Positions 1-5,294 of a stretch of 5,294 bases of DNA are shown piece by piece. The DNA lies in assembly GCA_011048485.1 (NCBI GenBank), contig DSDX01000201.1:1-5294 (forward strand), in the 5' to 3' direction. The notes under the pieces are model-generated. The model was not told where the DNA came from. It was given only the letters and a program-made list of their open reading frames with translations, and ran no database searches. The first letter of the stretch is position 1; each line of letters begins with the position of its first letter. The stretch comes from Candidatus Aminicenantota bacterium (GTDB taxonomy: Bacteria > Acidobacteriota > Aminicenantia > Aminicenantales > Saccharicenantaceae). The position numbers and the translations under genes are program-made.

Positions 1-512
1 ACCAGGCGGATGTTCTCCTCGACGAGCTTCTCGACCTCCCGGGCCTTGGCCAGTCCCCAGTAGGCGCTTTTGACGGCATAGATGAGATCGGCCCGGTCCT
101 TCGCCAGGTCGCGGCCGGCCGCGGACTCGAGCATCCGGGCCGACCGCTCCCCGGCTTCGAGACGGAGCCCGGTGAACACGGGCTGCTGGAGGCCGAGCCT
201 CAAGTTGAAATTGTTGAAGTAGCTCCGCGAGACGACGATCGGATCGGGAGCGATAGGAAGGGACACCTGGAAGTCCGGGACCTCGCTCAGGCGCGTGTAG
301 CCTCCGCCGAGCTTGAGGGCCGGCAGACGGGCGGCGGCGACTTCCCTGGCCTCGGCGGCCCGCGCGTCCACGGCCGCCTGAGAGGCCTGAAGGGCCGGGC
401 TGCGCTCGAGGCCGGCCGCGACGGCCTCCTCGAGCGAAAGGGGCTTGCGCTGGGCCCCTGCGGCAAGAGGAGCCAGGAGCAGGACCGCGACGGTCAGGAT
501 CTTCTTAGGCAT
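1..512 (-). CDS. TolC-family outer membrane efflux protein, N-terminal 170 residues (3' end outside window)
   Basis: The first 170 residues are in the window and the rest lies beyond position 1. A Sec signal peptide is clear: basic start MPKK, hydrophobic core at residues 5-19 and likely cleavage after AGA-20. The mature part begins with LSLEEAVAAGLERSPAL (26-42), the usual opening of outer membrane efflux proteins. A helix rich in Ala and Glu follows, then QQPVFTG (109-115) on a beta segment and a second long helix with AVKSAYWGLAKA (146-157). This layout matches the OEP repeat of TolC, whose trimer forms a channel through the outer membrane and periplasm. The ATG at 512-510 is chosen because GGAGG stands 6 bases upstream and the signal peptide starts there. 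It overlaps the end of the ATPase gene by 8 bases, which implies tight co-expression. It is probably the exit duct of the pump encoded just upstream. Substrate unknown. Confidence 0.93.
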   Translation of the reverse strand, partial: MPKKILTVAVLLLAPLAAGAQRKPLSLEEAVAAGLERSPALQASQAAVDARAAEAREVAAARLPALKLGGGYTRLSEVPDFQVSLPIAPDPIVVSRSYFNNFNLRLGLQQPVFTGLRLEAGERSARMLESAAGRDLAKDRADLIYAVKSAYWGLAKAREVEKLVEENIRL

Positions 513-1443
513 GAGCGGCCTCCGAACGGGCGGATTCGGTGACGGAAATGAAGACGTTCTCGAGAGACGGCGGGAGACGCCGCGTCCCCAGGACGGGGAT
601 GCCCTCGGCGGCGAGGGCGGACTCGATCCGAGGGATTTCGCGGGCCGGGTCGTCCACGACGGCGTTCAGCCGGTCACCGAAGAGCTGAACCTCCCGGATG
701 CCCGCGAGGGCCTTGAGGACGCCGAAGGCCTTGCGGATCTCCGGGCAGACGATCTCGACGACCGTGCCGCGCATCAGGCTCTTGACCTCGCCGGGAGTAC
801 CGGCGGCGAGCAGGCGCCCGCCGGCGAGAAGGCCGACCGCCGAGGCGCGCTCGGCCTCGTCCATATAGGGCGTGGCCATCACGATGGTTGTCCCGGACCT
901 GAGGAGAGCCGAGAGGATGGCCCAGAAATCCCGCCGTGATACGGGATCGACGCCGGTCGTCGGCTCATCGAGGAAGACGAGGCGGGGAGTATGGACGAGG
1001 GTGCAGGCCAGGGCCAGCTTCTGGCGCATGCCCCCGGAGAGGCGGTCGGCCAGGCGGCCGCGAAAGGGCGTGAGGCGGGTGAACTCGAGGAGCTCCTCGC
1101 GGCGCTTGCGGTAGTCCCGGACGAGGTGGATCTCGGCGGCGAATTCGATGTTTTCGTCGACGGTCAGGTCGCCGTAGAGGCTGAACCGCTGGGACAGGTA
1201 GCCGATGCGGGTCCTGATCTCGGCGGCCTCGCGGCGCAGGTCGAGGCCGAGGACCTTGGCCTCCCCGGCCGTGGGCGGGACAAGGCCGCAGAGCATGCGG
1301 ATGGTCGTCGTTTTGCCCGCCCCGTCCGGACCGACGAGGGCGAACATGTCCCCGTCCCTGACGGCGAGGTCGAGGGAGCGGACGGCCTCGACGGCCTCGA
1401 AGCGCTTGGCTAGGCCGCGGGTCTCGACGGCGAGGGAGGTCAT
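505..1443 (-). CDS. ABC exporter ATP-binding protein, like the N-terminal half of YbhF
   Basis: A 312-residue cytoplasmic ATPase that would power an export pump. Visible motifs are Walker A GPDGAGKT (38-45), Q-loop Gln85 in GYLSQRFSLY, signature LSGGM (135-139), Walker B LVFLDE (155-160, Asp159 and Glu160) and the D-loop at 164-167. A C-terminal extension ends in PPSLENVFI (291-299), as in drug and polysaccharide exporters of the CcmA/DrrA type. The GPDGAGKT form of Walker A and the FSLYGDLTV context recall the first nucleotide-binding half of E. coli YbhF, but here it is a single-domain protein. The H-loop position, normally His in TH-Y-DEAE, is Pro192 (ATPYMDEAE), so one ATP site may be weak and a partner ATPase is possible. 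The ATG at 1443 is 15 bases after the HlyD-like stop and in the same frame, with no good Shine-Dalgarno, which suggests re-initiation. The gene overlaps the TolC-family gene by 8 bases. Confidence 0.95.
   Translation of the reverse strand: MTSLAVETRGLAKRFEAVEAVRSLDLAVRDGDMFALVGPDGAGKTTTIRMLCGLVPPTAGEAKVLGLDLRREAAEIRTRIGYLSQRFSLYGDLTVDENIEFAAEIHLVRDYRKRREELLEFTRLTPFRGRLADRLSGGMRQKLALACTLVHTPRLVFLDEPTTGVDPVSRRDFWAILSALLRSGTTIVMATPYMDEAERASAVGLLAGGRLLAAGTPGEVKSLMRGTVVEIVCPEIRKAFGVLKALAGIREVQLFGDRLNAVVDDPAREIPRIESALAAEGIPVLGTRRLPPSLENVFISVTESARSEAAHA
519..523 (-). promoter_or_regulatory. Shine-Dalgarno site for the TolC-family gene
   Basis: GGAGG on the minus strand lies 6 bases before the ATG at 512-510 and inside the last codons of the ATPase gene. 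It fixes the start of the TolC-family gene and shows that this overlapping gene has its own ribosome binding site. Confidence 0.8.
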
Positions 1444-1456
1444 GGCCGGACCGGCC
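1444..1456. repeat. GC-only dyad between the HlyD-like stop and the ATPase start
   Basis: Two perfect 6-base arms, GGCCGG and CCGGCC, around one central base fill almost the whole 15-base gap and touch the ATG at 1443. In RNA a 5-pair GC stem with a 3-base loop could form directly before the start codon. No Shine-Dalgarno site exists here, so the stem could matter for re-initiation, but such dyads are also frequent by chance at this base composition. Confidence 0.35.
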
Positions 1457-1458
1457 CG

Positions 1459-2436
1459 CTAGCGGCTCTCCGGCCCGACCCGGATGACGGCGTCGGCCGG
1501 CAGGCCCGGCTTGAGCAGGCCCTCGGGATTGTCGATCCCGACCTTGACCCCGAAGACGAGCTTGACCCGGTCCTCCTTCGTCTGGACGTTCTTGGGTGTG
1601 AACTCGGCCTCGGGCGAGATGTAAGTGACCTTCCCGGCGAAGGGTCGCGCGGGGAAGGCGTCGATCGTGATCTCGACCGGATCGCCGAGCCGGACGCGGC
1701 CGAGCTCCCCCTCGGTGACGTAGATCATGACGTAGACGGTGTCGAGATGGGCCACGGTGACGATCGTCGTCCCGGGCGTCACGAGCTCCCCCGCCTCAAC
1801 GGCCTTGTGGGTGATGGTCCCCCCCGTCGGGGCGGTGACGGTCGAATCGGCGATCGTCTTGGCCAGGAGCTCGGCCCCCGCCCGGGCCTGGTCCAGGCGG
1901 GCCTCGGCGGCCCGGATCTCCTCCGGGCGGGCCAGCCTGCGAACCTTGGCCAAGGCCTCGGAGGCGGCGGCGCGCTGAGCCGCAGCGACGGTCAGGCGAG
2001 CTTCGGCGTCCTCGGCTTGTTTGGCCGTGACGCTCCCGGTCCGCAGGAGCTCGCGCATGCGCCGGGCATCGTCCTCGGCCGTCGCGAGGGCCGTCTCGGC
2101 CTGCTTCAAGGCGAATTCAGTCTGGCGGATGTCCTCGCTCCGCGCCCCCTTGGCGAGGAGGGCGAGCTGCGCCTCGGCCAGCCGGACGCCTGCCTCGGCT
2201 TGCCTGAGCTGGATGTCGATGGTCGCGTGATCGATGACGGCCAGGATGTCGCCAGGCCTGACCCGGGCGCCTTCGTCGACGGCCAGATCGACGATCTGCC
2301 CGGCGACCTTGGCGGCGACGCTGACCTCGACCGCCTCGATCGTGCCGGAGGCGGTGATGACATTCTCGTCGGACCGGGACGAGCAAGCTAGGCCCGCAGC
2401 GCAGAGAAGCGCGACTACCGTGGACTTGGATCTCAT
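1459..2436 (-). CDS. HlyD/YbhG-like periplasmic membrane fusion (adaptor) lipoprotein
   Basis: A 325-residue adaptor that would join an inner-membrane ABC pump to a TolC channel. The N-terminus (MRSK, then a hydrophobic stretch ending GLAC-18) looks like a lipoprotein signal, although the -3 residue is Gly rather than the usual Leu. Next come the first biotinyl/lipoyl-like half (about 38-70, VAGQIVDLAVDEGARVRPGDILAVID), a long Ala/Glu/Arg-rich coiled coil (about 72-195), the second half (about 198-230, TVTAPTGGTI, then AVEAGELVTPGTTIVTV) and a beta-barrel domain (about 233-320). The length is close to E. coli YbhG. The ATG at 2436 is chosen over far upstream starts because AAGGAGGG lies 6 bases before it and the export signal starts there; longer readings run into the preceding gene in another frame. 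It is first in the block adaptor, ATPase, outer-membrane channel. The exported compound cannot be told from sequence. Confidence 0.94.
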   Translation of the reverse strand: MRSKSTVVALLCAAGLACSSRSDENVITASGTIEAVEVSVAAKVAGQIVDLAVDEGARVRPGDILAVIDHATIDIQLRQAEAGVRLAEAQLALLAKGARSEDIRQTEFALKQAETALATAEDDARRMRELLRTGSVTAKQAEDAEARLTVAAAQRAAASEALAKVRRLARPEEIRAAEARLDQARAGAELLAKTIADSTVTAPTGGTITHKAVEAGELVTPGTTIVTVAHLDTVYVMIYVTEGELGRVRLGDPVEITIDAFPARPFAGKVTYISPEAEFTPKNVQTKEDRVKLVFGVKVGIDNPEGLLKPGLPADAVIRVGPESR

Positions 2437-2442
2437 GACGTG

Positions 2443-2450
2443 CCCTCCTT
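2443..2450 (-). promoter_or_regulatory. Strong Shine-Dalgarno site for the HlyD-like gene
   Basis: AAGGAGGG on the minus strand, 6 bases before the ATG at 2436-2434, is nearly a full match to the anti-Shine-Dalgarno sequence. It decides the start of the adaptor gene and lies 11 bases downstream of the edge of the large hairpin, so the folded hairpin would leave it free. Confidence 0.85.
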
Positions 2451-2461
2451 TCCGGCTGGCC

Positions 2462-2514
2462 AGGAGAGGGTCAGATCTACTTTTTTCGAAAAAAAGTAGA
2501 TCTGACCCTTTCCT
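2462..2514. repeat. Long near-perfect inverted repeat (REP/MITE-like palindrome) between GH109-like and HlyD-like genes
   Basis: The arms are 2462-2486 and 2490-2514. Twenty base pairs next to the 3-base loop (2487-2489) are perfect, then one mismatch (2466/2510), then four more pairs. The inner part is TTTTTT against AAAAAA, next to an AGATCTAC/GTAGATCT block and a GGGTC/GACCC block, so the core is far richer in A/T than the surroundings. It starts one base after the TAA of the GH109-like gene. On the minus strand no U-tract follows the stem (CTCTCCTGG instead), so it is not a standard intrinsic terminator for these genes. On the plus strand a broken T-rich tail (TTTCCTTTT) follows, giving a weak terminator for antisense transcripts. 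The symmetry and foreign composition fit a mobile REP or MITE-type palindrome, or an mRNA-stabilising or processing hairpin. No second copy was seen in the window. Confidence 0.85.
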
Positions 2515-2515
2515 T

Positions 2516-3877
2516 TTAGGCCCCGACGATGCCCAGGGGCGGGTTGGCCTTCCACTTGCCGCGGGTGAAGTCGGGGATATCGACCGGGCGGCCCTTGGTC
2601 GCGACGCTACGGACGCTCGCGCCGACGATGGCGCTCCAGGCCGCGGCGTCATAGACGTCCTGGTCGAGCGGTTCGCCCCGGCGCAGAGACTGGATGAGCC
2701 GGTAGTCCTCGATGTAGTCCATGCCGCCGTGGCCTCTCCCCTCGCCTCGCGCCGCGATGGCCTTCCAGAGCGGGTGCTCGAACTCGGCGGCGAACTTCTC
2801 GAAATCATCCCACTGGTGGGGCCTCTCGGCCAGGCCCTCGACATAGATCCGGTCGGGCCACTTGCGGGCGATGCCCCGGGTGCCCTGGACGAGGTTGATC
2901 CGCGTGTAGGGCCGCGGCAGATTGGTGTCATGGATGAGGATGATCGTCTTGCCGAGCTTGGTCTTGATCAGGCTCGTGTTGACGTCGCCAAGGGCGTAGC
3001 GCTCCTTGGCCTGCGGCGAATCCGCGCCGAAGGTAGCCGCGGCGTACTCGTGGAGCCCCCGCGCCGGGCTGCTCAGCGAGACCAGGAAATCGAGGGCGTC
3101 GCCGCGGTTGACGTTCAGGCATTGCGCCACCGGGCCCAGCCCGTGGGTCGGATAGAGATTGCCGTTGAGCTTCTGGGACCAGGCCCGCCGCCATAATCCC
3201 TCCCCCTCGCTCGAGAACTTGACCCCGCGCAGGTCGTGGAGGTAGCCGGCCTCGGCGTGGAGGACCTCGCCGAGGACGCCCCTGCGGACGAGATGGAGCG
3301 TCATGAGCTCGATGCGATCGTAGCAGCAGTTCTCCATCATCTGGCAGTGCTTCCCGTTTTTCTCGGCCGTCTCCACCAGGGCCCAGCAGTCCTCGATGGA
3401 CATGGCCGCCGGAACCTCCGTCGCGGCGTGCCTGCCGTTGCGCATGGCCGCGAGGCAGACCGGCACGTGCCACTCCCAGGGCGTCGCTGTGAAGACGAGG
3501 TCGAGGTCGTCCCTGGCGCAGAGCCTCTCGAAGTCCCGCGGCCCTTCGGCATAGCCCGCCGGTTTCGGCTGCCCGGCCTCAACGACCCATTTCTGGGCCC
3601 GCTCGACCTTGGCCGGGACGATGTCGCAGAGGGCCCTGATCTCGGCACCTTCGATGTTCAGAAGGTTCCTGACATGGGCCGAGCCCATGCCCCCGACACC
3701 GACGAATCCGATCCTGACCGTGGGGATGGCCGGGGCCCGGAACGCCGACCGGGCTTGGCCCGGCGCCTCCGTCGGCCCGGCCTCGAGCCCGAGGCCGGCC
3801 ACAGCGGCGCCAAGACCGGCGGCCGCCCCAATCTTGAGAAATTCCCTCCGGCTCCGGTTCCTATTCTCTTCGCTCAT
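2516..3877 (-). CDS. Tat-exported Gfo/Idh/MocA-family protein, GH109-like (alpha-N-acetylgalactosaminidase type)
   Basis: A 453-residue protein opening with a twin-arginine signal, SRREFLK (9-15), and a hydrophobic Ala/Gly stretch (16-32), so it is probably exported folded with its cofactor bound. The NAD-binding Rossmann fold starts at VRIGFVGVGGMG (54-65). Where dehydrogenases of this superfamily carry catalytic Lys in an EKP motif, this protein has EVP (154-156). MMENCCYDR (180-188), NLYPTHGLGPVAQCLNVNRGD (240-260), HDTNLPRPY (316-324), HQWDDFE (354-360), GHGGMD (382-387) and the DFTRGKWK end (436-443) match, from memory, glycoside hydrolase family 109, which cleaves terminal alpha-GalNAc through an NAD-dependent oxidation-elimination route. 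Tyr242 and His245 are candidate active-site residues. The ATG is supported by GGAGG four bases upstream. Substrate specificity is inferred; another sugar is possible. It follows the beta-barrel gene by 39 bases. Confidence 0.9.
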   Translation of the reverse strand: MSEENRNRSRREFLKIGAAAGLGAAVAGLGLEAGPTEAPGQARSAFRAPAIPTVRIGFVGVGGMGSAHVRNLLNIEGAEIRALCDIVPAKVERAQKWVVEAGQPKPAGYAEGPRDFERLCARDDLDLVFTATPWEWHVPVCLAAMRNGRHAATEVPAAMSIEDCWALVETAEKNGKHCQMMENCCYDRIELMTLHLVRRGVLGEVLHAEAGYLHDLRGVKFSSEGEGLWRRAWSQKLNGNLYPTHGLGPVAQCLNVNRGDALDFLVSLSSPARGLHEYAAATFGADSPQAKERYALGDVNTSLIKTKLGKTIILIHDTNLPRPYTRINLVQGTRGIARKWPDRIYVEGLAERPHQWDDFEKFAAEFEHPLWKAIAARGEGRGHGGMDYIEDYRLIQSLRRGEPLDQDVYDAAAWSAIVGASVRSVATKGRPVDIPDFTRGKWKANPPLGIVGA

Positions 3878-3891
3878 GGGTCCTCCTTCAT
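3874..3891 (-). other. Possible five-codon leader frame (MKEDP) overlapping the GH109-like start
   Basis: On the minus strand ATG-AAG-GAG-GAC-CCA-TGA spans the ribosome binding site of the GH109-like gene, and its TGA shares two bases with that gene's ATG in an ATGA arrangement. GAGGA lies 8 bases before the mini-frame's ATG and could serve as its binding site. It could act as a coupling element, but so short a frame can arise by chance from an ATG before a Shine-Dalgarno site. No product is claimed. Confidence 0.2.
3881..3888 (-). promoter_or_regulatory. Shine-Dalgarno site for the GH109-like gene
   Basis: AAGGAGGA on the minus strand ends 3 bases before the ATG at 3877-3875, and its GGAGG core is 4 bases away, which is somewhat close. 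The site lies inside a five-codon reading frame (ATG at 3891) whose TGA stop overlaps this gene's ATG. Confidence 0.75.
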
Positions 3892-3903
3892 GATATGTGT
3901 CCT

Positions 3904-3913
3904 CGTCCGGACG
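3904..3913. repeat. Ten-base perfect palindrome CGTCCGGACG in the 39-base gap before the GH109-like gene
   Basis: The sequence reads the same on both strands and starts 3 bases past the TAA of the beta-barrel gene. A palindrome of this size can be an operator half-site pair or chance in GC-rich DNA. No T-tract follows it in the direction of transcription, so it is not a terminator. No promoter boxes are evident beside it. Confidence 0.3.
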
Positions 3914-3916
3914 GCC

Positions 3917-4504
3917 TTAGAAGATCCGGAAGGCCAAGCCTCCGACGACCTGGAAGCCTCCGATGTCGATATTCGGGGCGAGGAACGAGCCCTCGCCCGT
4001 GCGAATGGATCCGGCGCTGGCGCGACAAAAGAGCGACAGCCGCTCGACCGGCGCGACGAACACGGCCAGGACGAGCCTGGGCGAGACCTTGCGGCCCTCG
4101 AAATCGAGGTCGACGGTCCGCCACGTTTCCCTATAGCTGTGGACGCCGAGCCCGGCCCCCAACCGGAACGCGGCCGGCCCGGCTTCGATCTGATAGAAGA
4201 CGACGAGAGGCACGGACGTCCGCCGGAACTCCAGCGGATAGACCTCGTCGCCGCCGTCCAGCGGCACCGCCGCGCCCTTGTCGGACAGCCGCTCGAAGCC
4301 GGCGGCCAGGCCGACCGGGCCCTTGAGCTTGAACCAGACCTCTCCGGTCCACACCTGGCCCAAGCCATAGACCAGGCGGTACTCCCGGTGCGAAGGGAAA
4401 AAGCCTCCCGCGCCGGCCGCAACAGTCAACTCCTGGGCCGGGGCCGTGACCGCCAAGGCCGCGCCAAGGACCGCCGCTCCGGCGAGGAGGCGCGCGGCCC
4501 TCAA
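3917..4504 (-). CDS. Small outer-membrane beta-barrel protein, function unknown
   Basis: A 195-residue protein with a clear Sec signal (MRAARLLAGAAVLGAALAV, likely cleavage after APA-23). The mature chain of about 172 residues is made of alternating polar/apolar segments with Gly and aromatics, for example GEVWFKLKGPVGLAAGFERL (54-73), VPLVVFYQIEAGPAAFRLGAGLGVHSY (98-124), RLVLAVFVAPVERLSLFCRASAGS (143-166) and FQVVGGLAFRIF (184-195). It ends in Phe, the usual signal for the BAM outer-membrane assembly machinery. This fits an eight-stranded barrel of the OmpA-barrel or opacity-like class, without a periplasmic domain. The start codon is TTG: it overlaps the stop of the M28 gene as TTGA, has GAGGGG 6 bases upstream, and the signal peptide begins exactly there. 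Such barrels can act as adhesins, small pores or structural proteins; nothing here decides which. Confidence 0.82.
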   Translation of the reverse strand: MRAARLLAGAAVLGAALAVTAPAQELTVAAGAGGFFPSHREYRLVYGLGQVWTGEVWFKLKGPVGLAAGFERLSDKGAAVPLDGGDEVYPLEFRRTSVPLVVFYQIEAGPAAFRLGAGLGVHSYRETWRTVDLDFEGRKVSPRLVLAVFVAPVERLSLFCRASAGSIRTGEGSFLAPNIDIGGFQVVGGLAFRIF

Positions 4505-5294
4505 CGGACGCCCCTCAAGGTCAATGGCGTCACGCTCAGGATCGAGACCTGTGGCCGGACCGTGATGAACGAGACGATCGCCTCGCGGGAGCGATTGCTC
4601 TCCAGGCCCGTCGGCCCCACGGCGGTAACGGCGTAGAAGAAGGTCAGACCGGTACCGACGTTATCGTCGACGAAAGAAGCCCCGGCCACGGGCGTCGTAT
4701 TGATCTTGACGTAGCCCCCATGGGAAGCGGTCGCCCTATAGACGTTGTAGCCCGAAGCGTCCGCTTGAGCGGTCCAATCCAAGTGGATGGATTTCAGCGA
4801 GTTGAAAAGCGAGCTGTAGACGGCCGTTTCGGCGGTCAATCCGACGGGCGTCCGCGGATGGCCCTCCTTGATCGGCTGGGCCAGCTCGGCTAGAAGGCCC
4901 ACGGCGGCGCGCGTGCAATCGGTGAAGAAATCGAGGTCGAGGGTCGAGAGCGTATCCGTCGTCCTGTGATAGTAGGGATTGGCGAGGGGATAGTCCTCGA
5001 TGGCCAGGAGGGCCGGATAGCCGTTGTCCCAGAAGGGGGCGTGATCGGAATAGACGAGGGAAGGATCGATGGTCTTCCGCCCTTCGACCGGCCCGTAGCG
5101 CGAACAGGCCGAGACGAAGAGATCGCCCATCCAGTCCGACTCCCCGTTGACGAAGATCTCGAGCTCCTCGGGCGCGAGGTCGGCGTAGGCGATCATGTCC
5201 AGGTTGATGACGCCCAGGATCCGGTCCCCGGCCGCCCGGGCCGCGTCCGCGTGGGCCCGGCTGCCCCACAGGCCCAGCTCCTCGGCCGAAAAAG
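4501..5294 (-). CDS. M28-family zinc metallopeptidase with C-terminal fibronectin type III domain (5' end outside window)
   Basis: The last 264 or so residues of a larger protein whose N-terminus lies beyond 5294; the frame is open to the window edge. The first visible residues, FSAEELGLWGSRAHA, are the M28 motif holding the catalytic Glu and an adjacent zinc-binding Glu (codons at 5283-5278). VINLDMIAY follows, with the Asp ligand at 5199-5197, then YSDHAPFWDNGYPA (codons at about 5049-5008). NPYYHRTTDT carries the probable last His zinc ligand (codon 4968-4966). Together these indicate an aminopeptidase or carboxypeptidase of clan MH, although the first His-x-Asp ligands are not visible. 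After the catalytic domain an FN3 domain spans about 4567-4800 (HLDWTAQADASGYNVYRA through TFFYAVTAVGPTGLESNRS), typical of secreted bacterial hydrolases. The short tail has no recognised sorting signal. The ATG at 5196 is internal, not the start. The stop overlaps the next gene's TTG. A secreted or periplasmic site is inferred. Confidence 0.93.
   Translation of the reverse strand, partial: FSAEELGLWGSRAHADAARAAGDRILGVINLDMIAYADLAPEELEIFVNGESDWMGDLFVSACSRYGPVEGRKTIDPSLVYSDHAPFWDNGYPALLAIEDYPLANPYYHRTTDTLSTLDLDFFTDCTRAAVGLLAELAQPIKEGHPRTPVGLTAETAVYSSLFNSLKSIHLDWTAQADASGYNVYRATASHGGYVKINTTPVAGASFVDDNVGTGLTFFYAVTAVGPTGLESNRSREAIVSFITVRPQVSILSVTPLTLRGVR
4511..4516 (-). promoter_or_regulatory. Shine-Dalgarno site deciding a TTG start
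   Basis: GAGGGG on the minus strand lies 6 bases before the TTG at 4504-4502. With the TTGA overlap and the signal peptide beginning at this codon, it supports TTG rather than any later start; no ATG or GTG precedes the hydrophobic core. Confidence 0.7.

Noticed and set aside
445..1462. Several plus-strand open frames opposite the ABC ATPase
   Set aside because: They mirror an ATPase with every nucleotide-binding motif in place apart from the H-loop His; their length comes from scarce stop codons in GC-rich antisense DNA.
2462..2515. Intrinsic terminator of the GH109-like gene
   Set aside because: The stem is strong but no U-tract follows it on the minus strand; kept as an inverted repeat instead.
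2437..2515. A sigma-70-type promoter for the efflux genes in the 79-base gap
   Set aside because: No credible -35/-10 pair is visible; the A/T-rich stretch is the hairpin core.
2437..2931. A 165-residue N-terminal extension of the HlyD-like protein, reading back to an ATG at 2931
   Set aside because: It crosses the hairpin and the 3' part of the GH109-like gene in another frame, has low-complexity Ser/Arg/Pro composition, and would bury the lipoprotein signal; a strong Shine-Dalgarno site marks the start at 2436.
1747..3196. Plus-strand open frames opposite the adaptor and GH109-like genes
   Set aside because: They have no signal peptide, domain or ribosome binding site, and the minus-strand genes there are unambiguous.
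3236..4636. A 466-codon open frame on the plus strand
   Set aside because: It lies opposite three well-supported genes, is Gly/Asp/Arg-rich antisense of GC-rich codons, and has no recognisable domain.
5094..5196. ATG at 5196 as the start of the M28 peptidase
   Set aside because: The frame continues upstream with the FSAEELGLWGS motif that carries the catalytic Glu, so the ATG is the internal Met of NLDMIAY.

Overview
The window is dense, GC-rich coding DNA (roughly two thirds G+C by eye, not counted). Six genes are all read from the minus strand, so transcription runs from high to low coordinates. Strong GGAGG-type Shine-Dalgarno sites, signal peptides, a lipoprotein, a Tat signal, a beta-barrel outer-membrane protein and a TolC-type gene point to a Gram-negative bacterium. 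The mix of a peptidase with a fibronectin type III (FN3) domain, a Tat-exported Gfo/Idh/MocA protein and a YbhFG-like efflux set would suit an acidobacterial or Aminicenantes-like lineage. That placement is a guess from gene style, not a demonstrated assignment.

In transcription order, the first block (5294 to 2516) looks devoted to extracytoplasmic breakdown of macromolecules. It holds the C-terminal part of an M28 zinc peptidase ending in an FN3 domain, a small outer-membrane beta-barrel that starts with TTG inside a TTGA stop/start overlap, and a Tat-exported GH109-like protein (the NAD-dependent alpha-N-acetylgalactosaminidase branch of Gfo/Idh/MocA). A shared role in taking apart glycosylated protein is a reasonable hypothesis but no more than that.

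After the GH109-like gene comes a 79-base gap (2437-2515), mostly filled by a long, nearly perfect hairpin with an A/T-rich core. It abuts the stop codon and has no U-tract after it in the direction of the genes, so it is not a textbook terminator.

The second block (2436 to 1) is an export operon: a lipoprotein-type HlyD/YbhG-like membrane fusion protein, an ABC ATPase resembling the N-terminal half of YbhF, and the start of a TolC-family outer-membrane channel that overlaps the ATPase gene by 8 bases and runs off the window. Together they would form a three-part ATP-driven efflux pump. The membrane permease, and perhaps a second ATPase, must lie elsewhere, most likely just beyond position 1. 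No convincing promoter was found in any gap, no gene-free stretch exceeds 79 bases, and no RNA gene, CRISPR array or transposase gene was seen. There is no clear sign of a wholly new system. The hairpin, the ATPase without an H-loop histidine and the EVP-bearing Gfo/Idh/MocA protein are the items most worth checking.
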